Positions 1-15,100 of a stretch of DNA of 64,000 nucleotides are shown piece by piece. A model generated the notes under the pieces. It was not told where the DNA came from. It did no database searches and saw nothing but the letters and a program-made list of their open reading frames with translations. A program made the translations under genes and the position numbers. Positions within the stretch are counted from its first letter, which is position 1, and the number at the start of each line of letters is the position of its first letter. The DNA is from Alentia gelatinosa (lineage: Eukaryota > Annelida > Polychaeta > Phyllodocida > Polynoidae). Where the stretch lies: assembly GCA_950022655.1 (NCBI GenBank), contig OX465581.1, positions 107,429,125-107,493,124 of the forward strand, given 5' to 3'.

Positions 1-152
1 ATCTTTCACTGTATAATTCAGCTGTGATACCTTTCTATTCACATGTTCTCGTTGTGGATTAAGTAAAAGTTATAGGAATGTATTTATGATATTGTTCTGT
101 TGGCGTGGATTAAGAGCAAGTTTTAAATATCAGTTTATATTTCAATTGATAG

Positions 153-3100
153 CTTCGACTCTCACTCTGAAGACACAGGCAGTGTCAGGCTTACTCTCAA
201 CAAAAACGAGATAGTCCTACAAGCGGATCCCTTGAGAATCGACTTCATTGTAGACGGAGAACTAGTGATGAGCGTGAATGCGCGCGGCCTCATGAAGTTT
301 GAAATCAACCGTAAAAAGGATGCAGAGCCCCCGAAGCCGTGAGTATCTTACCCTTGAATACATAGAACATCATTTGCAATCTTCCTCCACTTCCCTCATT
401 ATATGGCGAGTGGCATAAAACCAATCCGAAGCAACACTGCAACTATGTTGATGAACTGATAGGTTATAGATTTATAGGTACATGTATTTTGTTAAAGGGG
501 AAATCACTCCGGCATTAAAATTCTACTTGAGCCAAGAAGTTCATCAGTTATTTGCCATGTTGGTGGAAACATTTACTTGAGCGTTACTCCTTTAGGGTGG
601 GAATGTACTGAATTTGCTTGATTTCCTCGAGGACTTTAGTTGAAAATATTTTTGCATTGCAGTCCTTACTGTCAGATGAGCACGTATCTGTCCATGAATT
701 ATAGACACATTCACTTCTTGTCGTTACGTAACATATATAAACAATATTTCTAATGTTTCCTGCAAAGCTTACCAAGCATGTTCTCCAAATATCAGTCACG
801 ATACTTAATATTTGTTATTGGTCCTCTGTGGCTAATCTCTTACTGCATACTTTTGATATCATTGCCTTTAATGATCCAAATGTCAACCTGGTTTCCACCT
901 TAGGGCTTTTGATTGAAAATCCTCTATTCTATTCCCCCATTCCTCATCCCACCTGCGTCTGTTCCATTCTATTGAAGTTGTTTTTCCGTAGACATGATTC
1001 TTCTTTTTTCCTGGTAGTCTTTCTTTCCTCCCGTGGCCTTTCTTAATTTACGCGAAGAATACTCTAAATAAAGAAGTCAATACTGTTTAAAGAACGCTTG
1101 CAATTCAAAATCTTTGCATTTTGTCTGATATTGGGAAAAATGTATGTGAAAAGGAATTTCTTATTATTCTGAGAAATACACCTTTTTAAGGATGAATAAT
1201 CAGCTACCACAATAACTGAAGCGCTTGAATGTTAAAATCAATATTCATATTTCGGGAACTCCTAACTCTTTGGATATTTTCCTTAATCCTAATTATAACT
1301 TAGATTAAGAATTGACATAATCTGGCTGAATATCAAGGGGGTGTAAACCTACTTCGGTAGAAATTAAAGACCTTCCAATGCACTGCGATGCAGATTGCCC
1401 ATATCTATAGTGCAGCCTACGATGCATCTATTTTTATCGAAAGGTCATAGTAGTGCATTGTTTGGAAAACTGATCCATTGCTACGATTTCACATCTCTTT
1501 CAGACGCGATAATAATTCTTAATTGGAAACCTCTACGATGCCAAAATCGTAGTAGGTGAACACCCTCCTTAATGATAATGCGAGTTGTCATAATTTAAAA
1601 TTTCATGGAAATTCCAATGGATTTAGATTCACTCAGAATAATCTTTGCTTTCACTATTTTCAATAGAGCTCATTATTACATACCTATGGCCGAACGTCTA
1701 TGAAATACTACCCGCTACTAGGAGTACAGTATAAATAATGTTCGGGCGCACTGCGCCCGTAGTGAATATTCGGGCACACTGTACCAATAGTGAATGCATG
1801 TACCTATAATAATTATATAAAATCCTGTTTTTCTTGAAATCTAGGCATGTAATAATAAGAAAACGTAATGACTGAGCTCGTAGGGATGCCATTCTCGGCC
1901 ATTTGATGCCATAAATACGCCCCTCCGCCTGCGGCGTCGGGACGTATTCATGGCATCAAAAGACCTCGAACCGCCATCCCTTCGGGCTCAGTAACCACGT
2001 TTTCTCTTATTACGCTATAGTTGATATACCGGTATGAAACTATTCACGATATTGTGCGTATAATCCTTTACTAAAACCTCATGTGTCCCCTCTCCCCTTC
2101 AACCTTTCTGGCATGTCTATGCGGTGATGAGCATGGGGTAGACAACTTCAATAAGATGGGACACCTGGTGGTTGGTCGTAGCTCCTTCGACAGAGACGTT
2201 TTTCGCTTGTTTTTAGGGGCATCCTCAGTGGGGTGTACTCATGGTTTTCCAAACCTTTCAGGCCAGGAGAGGAGGAAGAGAAACCTGAGGGCGCCGAGAA
2301 CACGGAGGAAAAGGTAAACTGCTGCTACGGTCAGAGTTTGGTGTGACCTTGCGGCCTTCCTTTTCCCTGTAGTCTTTGTAGCTTTACGCACATACTTACT
2401 TAGACTGTAACTGGCATTGGTACTCACCCTTCTCACAATGACAGATAGAAAGTGATTGGTTAATATTATACATAGCGAAAAAAAGGTCTGGTCATTCTGG
2501 TAAAGCTACCGCATTGGTAGAGACGTATCATGTCATAACAATGTCACAGTGACATAGAAACGTGAATAGTAGTGTTTTGAAGGGCATTAGAGGGCACCTC
2601 AGTTCACGCGGCATTCCCAGAATTCCTCCGCTGGTAGAATTGCTGGCCCTCTTCTACAAACACCAATCCTTATGCCGGTTTGTGTATGTAATTTTCTAAA
2701 CTTTCATCATTTAATCAAATAACTTTTAATCTTTTCTAGATTTCTCCTTATTGATACCCTCCTACTTGAAAAGGTTTGAAAATAAATACAGAGAATATAT
2801 ATTCAGCGTCAGATATAAATTTTCTCACATACTAACTCACATCCACTCCAAGCCATTGATCTGTTCCATGATGACCTTAGGGGCCATCTATAAAGTATGC
2901 ACGCTGAAATTCAGGTTTTTTCGGAAAACTTTTGCCCCCCCCCCCCCTCCCCTCTGTGCTTACGTACTTTACGGATGGTTCCTTAGTGGATTAGAGTCGT
3001 CTAATTCATCAGTAGATTAAATCTTTAGTAAAATTCTGTCAAAACTTCCGAAATGATATTTCTTCCAGGCACTTTTATTTTCCCGCACCAGTATCCACGA

Positions 3101-6100
3101 CTTTCTATTTCTATAGCTTGATCTAAACTGTACAAATGTGCTTTTGTAACTAACACATGACGAACATCATGATAGATGACATCTCTATGCAGATCATTAT
3201 GTATCGCTCATATTGGCTTTGTGAATTACGTCATGCCAATAGAGGAAATAAATGTATCTAATTCATGGTAATTATATAGAACGTCCTGACCATGCTGTAC
3301 AAGCTACAAAATGAGATGATAATTCATGGTTTGTACAGAACGAGGCGTTTACGCCAAGTTCCGTACAAACCATGAATTATTATCGAGTTTTGTGGCTTGT
3401 TCAAGCATGGTAGGTCGTTCTATATTTACTATATACCCGAAATTAAGAAAAAAATCAATTTCATTTCGCTTGACAATCAATATTTTAATAAATGAATATG
3501 GGTAGGTAGTCCGTATGATAGTGTACGGACCAGTGGTCCGTTCAGTATTTTTATGTTATATGGTGAAACAGTGCGTATTTACAGTATATACGGCATGGGT
3601 ATATAGTAAACCATTCTACATCGCCTTCCCACTCACCTAGTGGTCATGGTTGGGTAAATAGGGTTAGAGAGTGTGCAGGCTGCTATGGAGGGACTTCGCG
3701 ACAGGAAGGGAGGTTGAGCAGGCGGGACAAGTCTGTCATTTAGAACTGGATTAGTTTAAGCCCTCAACATAAATATTCGAAATTTTAAAAGGAAATTAGA
3801 CCTAGAAAAGGTGTGTGTTTATCTGGTTGGAGCTGTATTTGTGTAGTAAACAACTATTGCATTCCATTTGCATGGTCAAATTTAACCATGTACAGGGGAT
3901 TAGGCCCCGACAAATCCTTACAATTTCACCCAAAATTGAAATAGATGGATTTCTACATTCCTGTTTTAACTTTTTATAAAGATGACCTTTTTATATGCGT
4001 CATATCGTGCCTATTTCGCCATGTCCCTGTATGGAGTTCCAAGTCCATAAAACAGCTCGCGCAATTTGGAATTCTGGCAAACAATACGGATTATGAAAAA
4101 AATCTCACCCTTGTTAATTATGTTTATTTTCAGGAGGCTGAAGAGCAACCGAAGACAGAAGAAGAACCCGATCTATTCGAAGAGACATTTAAAGGACATA
4201 CGGACAGCAAACCAAACGGTAGGTCACTGGCCATGTGTGACAGCAAAATCGTAATTGTTGGTCCCTTTTTAACTGTATCGACAAGTGGGTCAATGGTGAG
4301 ATCGTATCTATGGAATAAAGTGCGGAATCACTATATACCGAGACATTATTGTTTCTCATTGCACCATGTCTGAAATGAGCGATGTCTAACACAAAACATC
4401 TTGACGGAATACTGATAAGCCAACCAAGTATACGTGATATATGTGAAGGAAATGGGTCCATACTTACTTGTGAGATAAACTGATAGCTGTCCGATAAGGG
4501 CCCAGCCATTGCGGAGTGGCTAGACAGCAGAACGCTGAACAATGATGCGTGTGTGTGCGTGTGGGGGGGGGGGGGGGGGGCGAGGCAGGGAAAGAGACAG
4601 GTAAACGGTATGTAGTTTTCCCATCGATACATATATCCAACAGATCTGGAGATATAGGTCCTGTTTACAGTATCTATACAATATACTAACTGATTTCAGA
4701 TACAAGCAGCCGTAATCTTCGAGGACTAGACACGTAGTAATATCCGAGCGAATGCGAGGATATTACGTAGAGTCTAGTCCGAGTCTGAACCAGTTAATAT
4801 TCTATTTATCATTCAGCATTGAAAATTTAAATAAGCAAAGAAAAGACACAATGGCCGCTGATATTCTCATGCACTACTTTGTACACAAAGGACTTTTTTC
4901 CGCAACCTCCCGGAGATTACGAGCACCCGTAATTTCCACCATGTGAAATAATTCCCTCTGTTCAGTGATTGTGAGGTGTTGGTTAACAAGGTAAATGCCG
5001 CATAATCATTTCATTTTATATGTATATAGCTGATGAAAGATATTGTATTTAATGTTATTAAACCCCTCTTTGTTTCCTATAGGTCCTAGCTCCATTGGTT
5101 TGGACTTCTCCCTCCCAGGCTTTGAAAGTGTATACGGAATTCCAGAACATGCGGATACCCTCGCCCTGAAGTCGACGAAGTAAGTGTCTAGAATTTATAG
5201 TTTGTAGAAGGAAAAACAAAGTATACACATAGAATTTATAGAATAACCGCTGTGAAAAATATTTCTTTAAAAACTCAATAATCGTAACGTCAGTGGGGAT
5301 GGACTTAGACTCGTCCTACTTTAATTTTGATAAACATATCACTTACTCTACCAATCAGTAAGACAACCTATCTTCTGTATTATTGTTTTTAACTATATTC
5401 TTCATATATTCTTCATAGCTGCCGAAGAGATTACACTTAGCCTCGTCCTAACTATATTCTTCATATTGAGTATATGTTTGATAGTCGTAGCAATGGGTAT
5501 GGGAGGCTGGGAATGGGGGCTCCAGGAGCTATACTTATCCCGTGAACAGGTATCAGGGCTCAGGTAAACGGCCTAGGGCAGTGTACATCTGAAGAAAGGG
5601 TGGCCGTAGTCAAGCGGATTTGAAAAGGTGTTTTGGGTGTGTAATATATACCTCTTCTTATCAGTATTAAAGATTAAAAAAAACTTTAAGTATTAAAGAG
5701 TTGAATAGGTTCCTTGAGTGGCATATATATACATCTTCGTTTAAACTATTCCAAAGAAAGATATCATCATGTTTTTGAAAGAGACAAATCACTTTGATTG
5801 TTTATAAAATATTTGAAAACATTGAAAAGAATTGACTGAAATATGTCTACAAAAGTGAAAAGCTAAATCTTTCATGGTTCCTATATACGCTCAGGGTTCC
5901 CTGGGACATTAAACCACAGACAAACAAATAAACATCTTCTTTTCAGTCTAAAGGGAGGAATACTGACATAACTTTATGATTAATAACATGGAAAGGGTAC
6001 AGAAGACCTGATTAGTATTCAAATGAAACTTAACCTGATATCTTTTTTTTCACTGTTCTGTTGAATATAACTAGACTATATATAAAAACTTCATTGTTAA

Positions 6101-9100
6101 TTATTATGAATGTCATAATGAATTGTATCATGGTATGTCTCCCCACAGGAGCACCGACCCGTACCGGCTGTATAACCTTGACGTGTTTGAGTATGAACTC
6201 AACAACCCCATGGCGCTCTACGGCTCCATTCCGTTCCTTGTTGCCCACAAGTAAGAGTCTACTTTCTTCACTCATGACGTTTGTGGTTATTTATCCTGAG
6301 GACACAGGTTTTTGTACCCATATATATTTTTTTGGTTTTTTTTGCAATTTTTAACGGAATATTGTGTCAGACAATCACCGAATTCGGCTATATGGCCGTT
6401 CTTCCACTCGGTAAGCCACTGGAGGGTCCGGAGGGTCCGAGAGGGCTATGGAGGTTAGTTACAGGATCGCCTCTGGAGCCCACTTGGAAGTGACATCAGG
6501 GGTCGTCCTAGGGACTTATTAGTCTCTAGACACTCTCTGAAGGGCAGTCTCTCTCAGGATGACTCTCTGTAACCTCCTAGTCATCACTCCTCTGCCACCT
6601 GGCGGACCGCGACTGGCCGCATGATACTTCACTGAAACAGTATCTGTTGTTCCGGCTGCATGCTTGCCCATGTTTAAGCTGTTATCATCATTCTGTTCTA
6701 CAGTATATATGGATCGCATAATAAGAAAATAGCAAATTGTGTATCATGCTAGTAAGGCAACAGCCTACATAGAATTTTTTAATTGCAACTGGAAAAAAGA
6801 TCATGACCTGTCTATTGTTGACTTTTCTCAGTGAGAAGAAAACGTTGGGACTGTTCTGGCTGAATGCTGCAGAGACGTGGGTGGATATTGCGTCTAACGT
6901 TGCGGATAAGGTGACAAAGGCTTTCAATTACTTTCGTTATCATTTCACTTGCAAAATCAAATTTGTGTTTGCAAAGGGTCGAACATGCGTTATTTTATTA
7001 TCGGTAGAGGATATGATTATGCCCCCAAAATAGTTTCGAATATGATTTACCTTTGTTTCTTTGCATAATTTGAACTGAAATATTTAAAATCGGATTTCAC
7101 CGTCAGAGACATTGTCTTTGACACATTTCAATCATAGCCTTGGCTATTTTGATATATCGTCTCCCTGCCTTGTAGGGCAATCCTGAATTATCCCTCGTTT
7201 CTATGAGTTCATAGCACTTTTACACACTCCAAATCGAAGTTAAGTATGCTAATGTATTCAATATCAATGAATAAACATAACCTGTTTCATATTGAATTGT
7301 TTTTTGAATACTACAGAATTTGATGTCAAAACTGGCGAGCTTCGTGACAGGAGACAATGAGATCCCCCAGGTAGACACACACTGGTTCTCAGAGAGCGGA
7401 ATTATTGACGTCTTCTTCCTAATGGGTCCCAGTGCGAAGGATGTCTTCAAACAGTATGCTATACTCACAGGCACAACGCAACTGCCACCGGTCAGTCCAC
7501 TTCTTCACTGCTCTTGTTATCTTTCGTATATAGTTCCCAATCTCTCAGCTGTAAAACTTAGTTTCCACTAATGCATATTTTGTATCACCAAAAAAAGATG
7601 AAGACAAAAAGACGAACATATACTTAGGTGAGCGAATCTAAGGTTTTTGATGTATATTGGAATTGAAGACTGACTATTTCTTGTTTCCACTTTCCTAGAT
7701 TTTCTCCATTGCTTACCACCAGTCCCGCTGGAACTACAATGACGAGCAGGACGTTGCCAAGTAAGTACTAGAGAATATACGTGACTAGACAGGCTTTTTC
7801 TCTGAAATGAAAATACCTACATTAGGTTGCATTGTAATATATGCTTGAATTTCAGATGAGGAGAGAGATTTACCTGCAGATGTTATTAAGTGGCACAAAG
7901 TAGTACCTTTTGATTTACCGATGATATATAAATATTGGTTGTTTCCAAACCATGTAAAATTAAGACACAGGAGATGACATAATCCGAGATTTTATTTCCT
8001 TTTGAAGTAGTTTTGTCTTATGTAGAGTTTACTATTGTACAAAACTTTTATTCGAAATTGTTGTAATAGTCTTAACCAATAAAGAGTGAACACCAGTATT
8101 GGAGGAACGCAATATTGAATTGTCGATGTTAACGTAATCTAACCGTCTTCGTTTAATTATAGTGTCAATGAGGGATTCGATAAGCACAACATTCCAATGG
8201 ATGTGATCTGGTTGGATATTGAGCACACAGATGGGAAAAGGTAAGTGTCCCTTAGTGTAAAATATGAAGTATAAATTGTGCTGGGTTTAGAAGCCAGGTG
8301 ATTATGAATTATGTCTTTGCAAACTCCACATTCAAGGCATGTCAAGGCATGTTAATGAAAGTCTATTTCTCTGCAATGTATCTCGTATGATGGTCAAAAG
8401 TTTGACCGTATTGTTGAAGTGATTAATTCTGATAAGTGAATTGTTTACAAAAAAAAAAAGTTATTCTTTTAAAGAAATATATTTATTACAGTATGTATGT
8501 ACATTTGTACATGTATATGTGTCAATATGTAGTCTTGATCCAGTACATTTTTATCAGCTATTTATTACCGTACCATATTCAAAAGATCTTTAAAGGCAGT
8601 GTAGTGGAATTTCTAAAACGAACGTGACAGGTATTTCACGTGGGACGCTCTCCGCTTCCCGCGCCCGGCCGAGATGGTGCGGCGGCTGTCGCGGGTCGGA
8701 CGGCGACTGGTGACCGTGGTCGACCCCCACCTGCGGGCCGACCCCGGTTACCGGGTCTACCAACAGGCGAACGAGCAGGACCTCCTTATCAAGGACAAGG
8801 CAGGCGTCACCTATGAGGGCTGGTGCTGGCCAGGTGATAAAAGCCTCGCTGGCCACTTCCCCGATGTGTTTATCCTACCTGCAGATCGTTCCCTTTATTT
8901 TACACGAAACTGTCCTTTTTGAAATTTGATGCGGTTAGATGTGCAGGTACGCTAATTAGATCGGGAAAATTAAGTCAACGCTTTGTGTGCCGTGACCCTA
9001 CCACATGCATGAATAGATCTGTCTGCTTGCCGTATGTCGCGTGCCATGCTTCCTGCAGGGTGACTACAAGTCAGACTAAGCTGCTTTGTAAATAATTCTC

Positions 9101-12100
9101 TACGTATGGACGGATGCAATATCATATTGTTACACATTGACAGAAAATTAGCCACATATTAATGCTCTTTCGTATGTCTTGGACCACAACGTTAAGTTCG
9201 AAAAAAAACCTGAAGAAAAGACAATATGAAATGATGCAGAACGAAAAAGAAGTAATTTTTACCAAGAAAACAGAAGAAATTTGAAGTTAATGTAGTCATT
9301 CTGTCTTGGAAGGCATGCTTCATTATGTTAGCAGCCTGGGATTTATGAAGCAATTTATTTTTTTAAAGGCATGCTTGTTTCCCGCACTCATGCTTACGAT
9401 GCACCCCTCCCTCTTAACTCGTCTTCCAGATACTTCACTTGGGACGGAAACAAATTCCCCCACTCCATCGAAATGGCCAGAAACGTGTCTGCTAAGGGCC
9501 GTAAGATTGTCACCATCGTAGATCCACACATTAAACGTGACGACGGTTACAGAATTAACCAGCAGATGCGTGACGCCGGCTATTACATTAAGAACAAAGA
9601 CGGCGCCGATTACGATGGCTGGTGTTGGCCAGGTAGGGATAGAGAATTATTTTAAAGCTTGCGGTCTCACTACAACAAACAGACGTATTAAGTGATAATC
9701 ATGATTGCATATTCCATGCGAAGGGACTGGGCAGGAGAGCGTTTCTCATTGTTTCTGATTATTCCGGCATGTATCATTTGAAACAAACATTCCGATTTTG
9801 CTTATATATACAGCAAAAATTCCTCATGAAATTAGTTGGTTTACTACGTTTAGTTAATAGAGATTCCGCAAGGCTAACGTAATTAAAAAAAAACTATAGT
9901 GCTGGTAATGTCCTGAAATACACTGTACAGTTGTATTATTAAGTTCCTGATAGTTATGTCATCCATTTAGGATGATCATTAATTGGTGATCTCGTTCCCA
10001 CTGCTTATTGTTGGACGCTTCTCTTTTTCTGGTGTTAGACTTGCTTGTGCTTGTGCACTTACACGAGTAACCAGTTTGGCTCAATTTGATTTAGATAATA
10101 TCTGAAAAGCATTCCTTAGTTACTTTAGTTTATTTTTCTATAGGAAAAAGTATCGCGCCTTTGCCAAAGCTGGCACTTTGGATTTGGTTCATGCCTTTTA
10201 AATTTTGATGTCAGGCGAGCATAGCAGTTTTGAAATTTGTGCCTTTCTTCAATAATTACAAATTTGTAGAATTTTAGTAATATTTGCTTTGTGAAATTTG
10301 TTTTAATGACCCATAATAGAAGGTATGTATTCATCAGGCTTTCAGTGTTCTTGCCTGGTTGGTATTTGTGAACCTTTTCAATCTTCTGTTAAACGTTGCC
10401 ATTTTTTCTGTTATCAGCTTAAAAGAAGTCTAATTGAATATCGAAACTAAATACATGTATATACAATGTTCAGCTACGTAGATTACCAGCTGCCAGGAAG
10501 GTCTCAATTAGAGAAAGAGTAGATTCGTTCGTATGTAGCTCTTTGATGAATTTGAACAAGTCCAGGGTTGTCACATGTCAGCGAAACTTCATGGAAAAGT
10601 TAGTTTTTTAAGGTCAGTGAAATGTCAGGGAATTCATGAATTCGTCAGGGAAACTGTTTATCTTGAAAAATGTCAGAGTAAATTGACTCTTATCAGGGAT
10701 GAATGGAATTTACTAATCAAAGCATATAGAACTTGCCAAATCATATATAAACTGTAAATAGTAAAGAAAGTAGATGTGCCAAATCTTTCGAATGTCAGAG
10801 GAACTGCTGTGATCCGGCACTATCACCTTTTTTTAAAAAAAAAATTTTAAGACGTTTATTTATACTGTATGGTCCTCAGTCCAGTGGACTGGTCTCAACG
10901 TACCAACACCACGAATGTAAACACCTTAGCTACAGAAGTTGGACGGTGCATAGGTTAATCATTATCGTATTTCAAAATTTTTGTCCTAAAATAATAAAAA
11001 AGAAAGAATAATATGTGGAAGGGACCGGTTATTTTAGCTATGTGATAAAATAATTTTCTTGTTTTATTTGTCAGGGAAAAATATACTATATCAGGGACAT
11101 GTTAGGGAATTTTTCACATCCCCAGTTTGTGGCAACCCTGAAATCATTTCTGTAAGCTCTTCCCCCGGAGATATGTCTATAAGGAAAGAATGTAAATTTG
11201 AGATAAAATAAATATATGGCAAAGGGCACCTGTTGAATTTTGCTATTATTTAAAAGAAATAGATCTAAGGAATATAATTGAAAATATGTGGCAAAAACCA
11301 TGGTAATGTTGTTCACAGGCTCGTCCTCGTGGCCGGACTTCACGCGACCAGACGTGCGCCAGTTCTGGGCACAGAAGTTCCTGCTGGACGAGTACGAGGG
11401 CACGACGATGGACGTGTACACGTGGAACGACATGAACGAGCCGTCCGTCTTCAACGGGCCCGAGATCACCATGCACAAGGACGCCAAGCACGCGGGGGGC
11501 TGGGAGCACCGCGATGTGCACAACATCTACGGCATGTATGTGGTGAGTACGGTCAATAGGCCACATGGACCATTAGCTAGGCATAGTCTCAAGTCTTGTA
11601 TGTTAGTGTCAATATATGGTGGCCGGGCTTACTCTAACCCTGATGGGATTTTTATATATGTGTACCACAGGGTATGACGATGTGATTCGCTGTACGGAAG
11701 TTGATATTTATCTATATGTAAATGGTAAAAACTTTCTCCTTTGCGTGAGGTTCGTCCGCTTTCCGTGTGGGGTGTGGGACTATCTCGTGTCCTTTCACAG
11801 TATTTATCCTACCCCTAATAAAAAAAAACCATAGGCTTAACATGGGATTTGTTTATGTCACGGGTAGTGACATAAAGTGTTGTTTATGCCACTACTTTCT
11901 AATACTGAAAAAATATGGAAACGGGGTAGGATAAAATCTAGACACCACTCGTTTGAGTTTGAGCTTATTTATGCCACTCATTTTGTTGGCTCTGTAATGT
12001 CACTCGTCTTCGACTCGTGAAGTTATGGAGCCAACAAAATGTGTGGCATAAATAAACTCAAGACTCAAACTCGTGACGTCTCTTGATATTATCAATATGT

Positions 12101-15100
12101 GATGCAGTAGATTGATATGCCCGCATATAATACGACATGGGTAAGAAAATGTATTCATGAAACCAGGTTGTAGCTCAGTCCATCCCACTCCATATGCACT
12201 CATTATGATAACCCTTATAGACGGACCTCTCTTGTGTATAAACTATAAGAGATATTTAACAGAAGCTGCTATAGCATACTGTTGGGATTAGATTGTGTAG
12301 CTGTATGAATCTTCCCTTTCTAGCAACGCGCCACATGGGAAGGCCAATTGTTACGTAGTGAAAACAAAGAGCGGCCATTCGTGCTGAGTCGGGCTGTCTT
12401 CGCCGGTACACAGAGATACGGTAAGACTTTTTAGTTCTGAAATATAATTTCCATGGCTCTAGAAACCTAATCATAGTTTGAAAAGTGAAACCTTGCTACC
12501 AAAAGGAGAAAACATACTTTCGATCACCAGCCTCATTAGAGACCTGGGAATGCCGAGCATGTTCTTGTTAAATGTTTCGAATTTTCGGATCACATGAGAA
12601 CAATTTTGTTTTTGTGTGATTATTAAATGTTGGCATGTTTCTTGGTGTAGGCGCGGTATGGACAGGTGACAATACCGGAGAATGGGGACACTTGAAGGCT
12701 TCCATCCCCATGGTGCTGTCCCTCAGTCTGGCTGGCGTTACATTTAGCGGCGCTGATGTCGGCGGCTTCTTCAAAAACCCGGACGCCGAGCTGCTCCTTC
12801 GCTGGTACCAGGTAAGTAACCGTGGCTCGCGATACATTCTAACACCTACCAGTGGAAAGAAAATACGGTGTGGTATTTGTTTCCTATCACCGTTGATCAG
12901 TTGATTAGCTATTGTGAAAGGCACAGCTTCGCACCAACAAAAAGTAGATTTAAAGCCTAATTGGACCATTTCTTAAGAAAAATAGGGGGAGGGGGGGGGG
13001 GGGGGGGGGTCATGTATACTATAAATGACCTTGGAATAGTTGAGGGCAAATCTTAAATACAGTGCGTACATGGGACCACACCCATTGCATTTAAGTAATT
13101 TAAAAAAAATTCTTTCATGAAATTTTGAGAATCGATTTTTTTTGTGATGCAACCCACTCCCAATATAATATGTTCATGTGGAAAGACTAATGACACCTAG
13201 AATAAGATATAATTTGGGGTTTTCAAAATCGGCTATACATCGCCACCACTTGTTGTTGACAGGCCGCTGCCTACCAGCCCTTCTTCCGCGCCCACGCCCA
13301 CATGGACACGCGGCGCCGCGAGCCCTGGCTCTACGACGAGAACCAGATGGAGGTGATCCGCCAGGCCGTCCAGGCCCGCTACCGCCTGCTGCCCTACTGG
13401 TACACGCTCTTCTACGAGAACGAGCACTCGGGCATGCCCCCTATGCGGCCCCTGTGGGTGGAGTTCCCCACCGACAAGGCCACCTTTAACATAGAGGATG
13501 CCCACATGGTCGGTAAGTGACCTTTAATGTTTGGGGGATATATGCTCTTTTGTGTATATCATCTCTAATTTCACTTCATACATAAGTTACTTATGCATTG
13601 CGACCGGGCTACACACCCAGCGATCTACGGTAGTAAGCTCTGGAATATAAATACATAAAGATATCTGAACTAACACCGACCTAGATGACTATAGAACTAA
13701 GAAGTCCTCCGAATCATTTTTGTTAATACCCAAGTACACATGTTTAAGTCCTGATGTCTCTATGTACACCAGGGGGAAAAGTATGGAAATCTTGTTCACC
13801 CATAGGCTCTCCTTTTCTGCGTTAATAACAATTTAGTGTGTATTAAGGATCTGTCTCTAAGTGTCATGCCGTCAATGCTAACTGCTAACTGCTAAGGACT
13901 CCTAATTATCAAGATTTGGGCGATACGCAATAGAACGCTGTTTATAAATAGGAACATATGTAACGCAGCGGAACTTAGTTATCCAATGGTACTTTTATAA
14001 GAAAAAGTATTCCGGTGCCGTAAAACTCCCATACCTAACCCATGTTCGCCGGACGTTTACGCAGAGGTGTTTCGGGTTAACACTGATCATTTATAATCGT
14101 GTTTTTTCTTGGTTGAATCATCTGTATAGTCCAATCTACATGATTTGATATACATGTATAACATGTATTTGTTTGATGTAAGCATGAACAGTATATGATG
14201 GGGAGAACGTATGATTAAGCTACTATTGTAATGGCCAAACAGAATAGAAATATATAAGAAAAGGCGGACATGAAGGAGTAGAAAATACTGTCGAAATGAA
14301 TTTAAGATTTCCTTGGAAAGACATACTTTAAGTGTTTTATTTAAAAAAAAGATATATGCTTTAAAGTATCGGCGTACCAAATGTATGTTACTGCTAAGGA
14401 GTATCACAAATAACTTGGCAGTCGGGTTACATCGTGTGGAAGGAATTATCTCACTAATTTGTTTCACCTTTGAAGGGTCTGCGTTGTTGGTACGACCAGT
14501 CACTGATGCTGGGGCGAGCGGAGTGAAGGTGTATCTCCCGGGAGAGGATGAGGTAAGACTTCACGGCGTTACGGCCTTTACAGATAACGTTTTTAGACTA
14601 AATCGTACTTGGTTTTGAGTCAGCTAAGGGACGTTGGTAACACCAACAGATTACGACAGGCTCCTAATTTCTACTGCATTGTTTTCTTAAGAATAAACTA
14701 GGCAGTAACCAATTATCACATCTTTCACACTAAAGCAAACTTATTTACAGGATTATTTTACTGTAATCTATGTTCCTGGTGACTTAGTTGAAATCAATAT
14801 TGGAAATTTGAAGAAGTAAGGAAGCTTGTTTTTCTAAAGGTTTACCAACAGATAAAAGTGAGATTTCATTCCTTCTGCATATCCAACGGGGGAAATAGGT
14901 TTATATATATGAATATGATTATGTAAGCTTCGATAGTAGATATTCTATTGTTGTCATTAATTTCTTCCATTACTCTTGAATTATACGAAGGTTTTAGAAG
15001 CCTATTACATCCTTGATAGTCGTTAACTTGAAGTATTGATTACGAGATTTTAGTTCTCTGTTAATTCCCATCTTAACTTTAAAACCACATGATTCTGGCT

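Noticed and set aside
11278..11559. Long Arg/His/Val-rich open frame overlapping the GANAB nucleophile exon
   Set aside because: It is a shifted reading of a very GC-rich real exon. Its codons have no constraint pattern, and the true frame matches GH31 perfectly. The minus-strand frames over the same exon and over 13233-13505 are shadows for the same reason.
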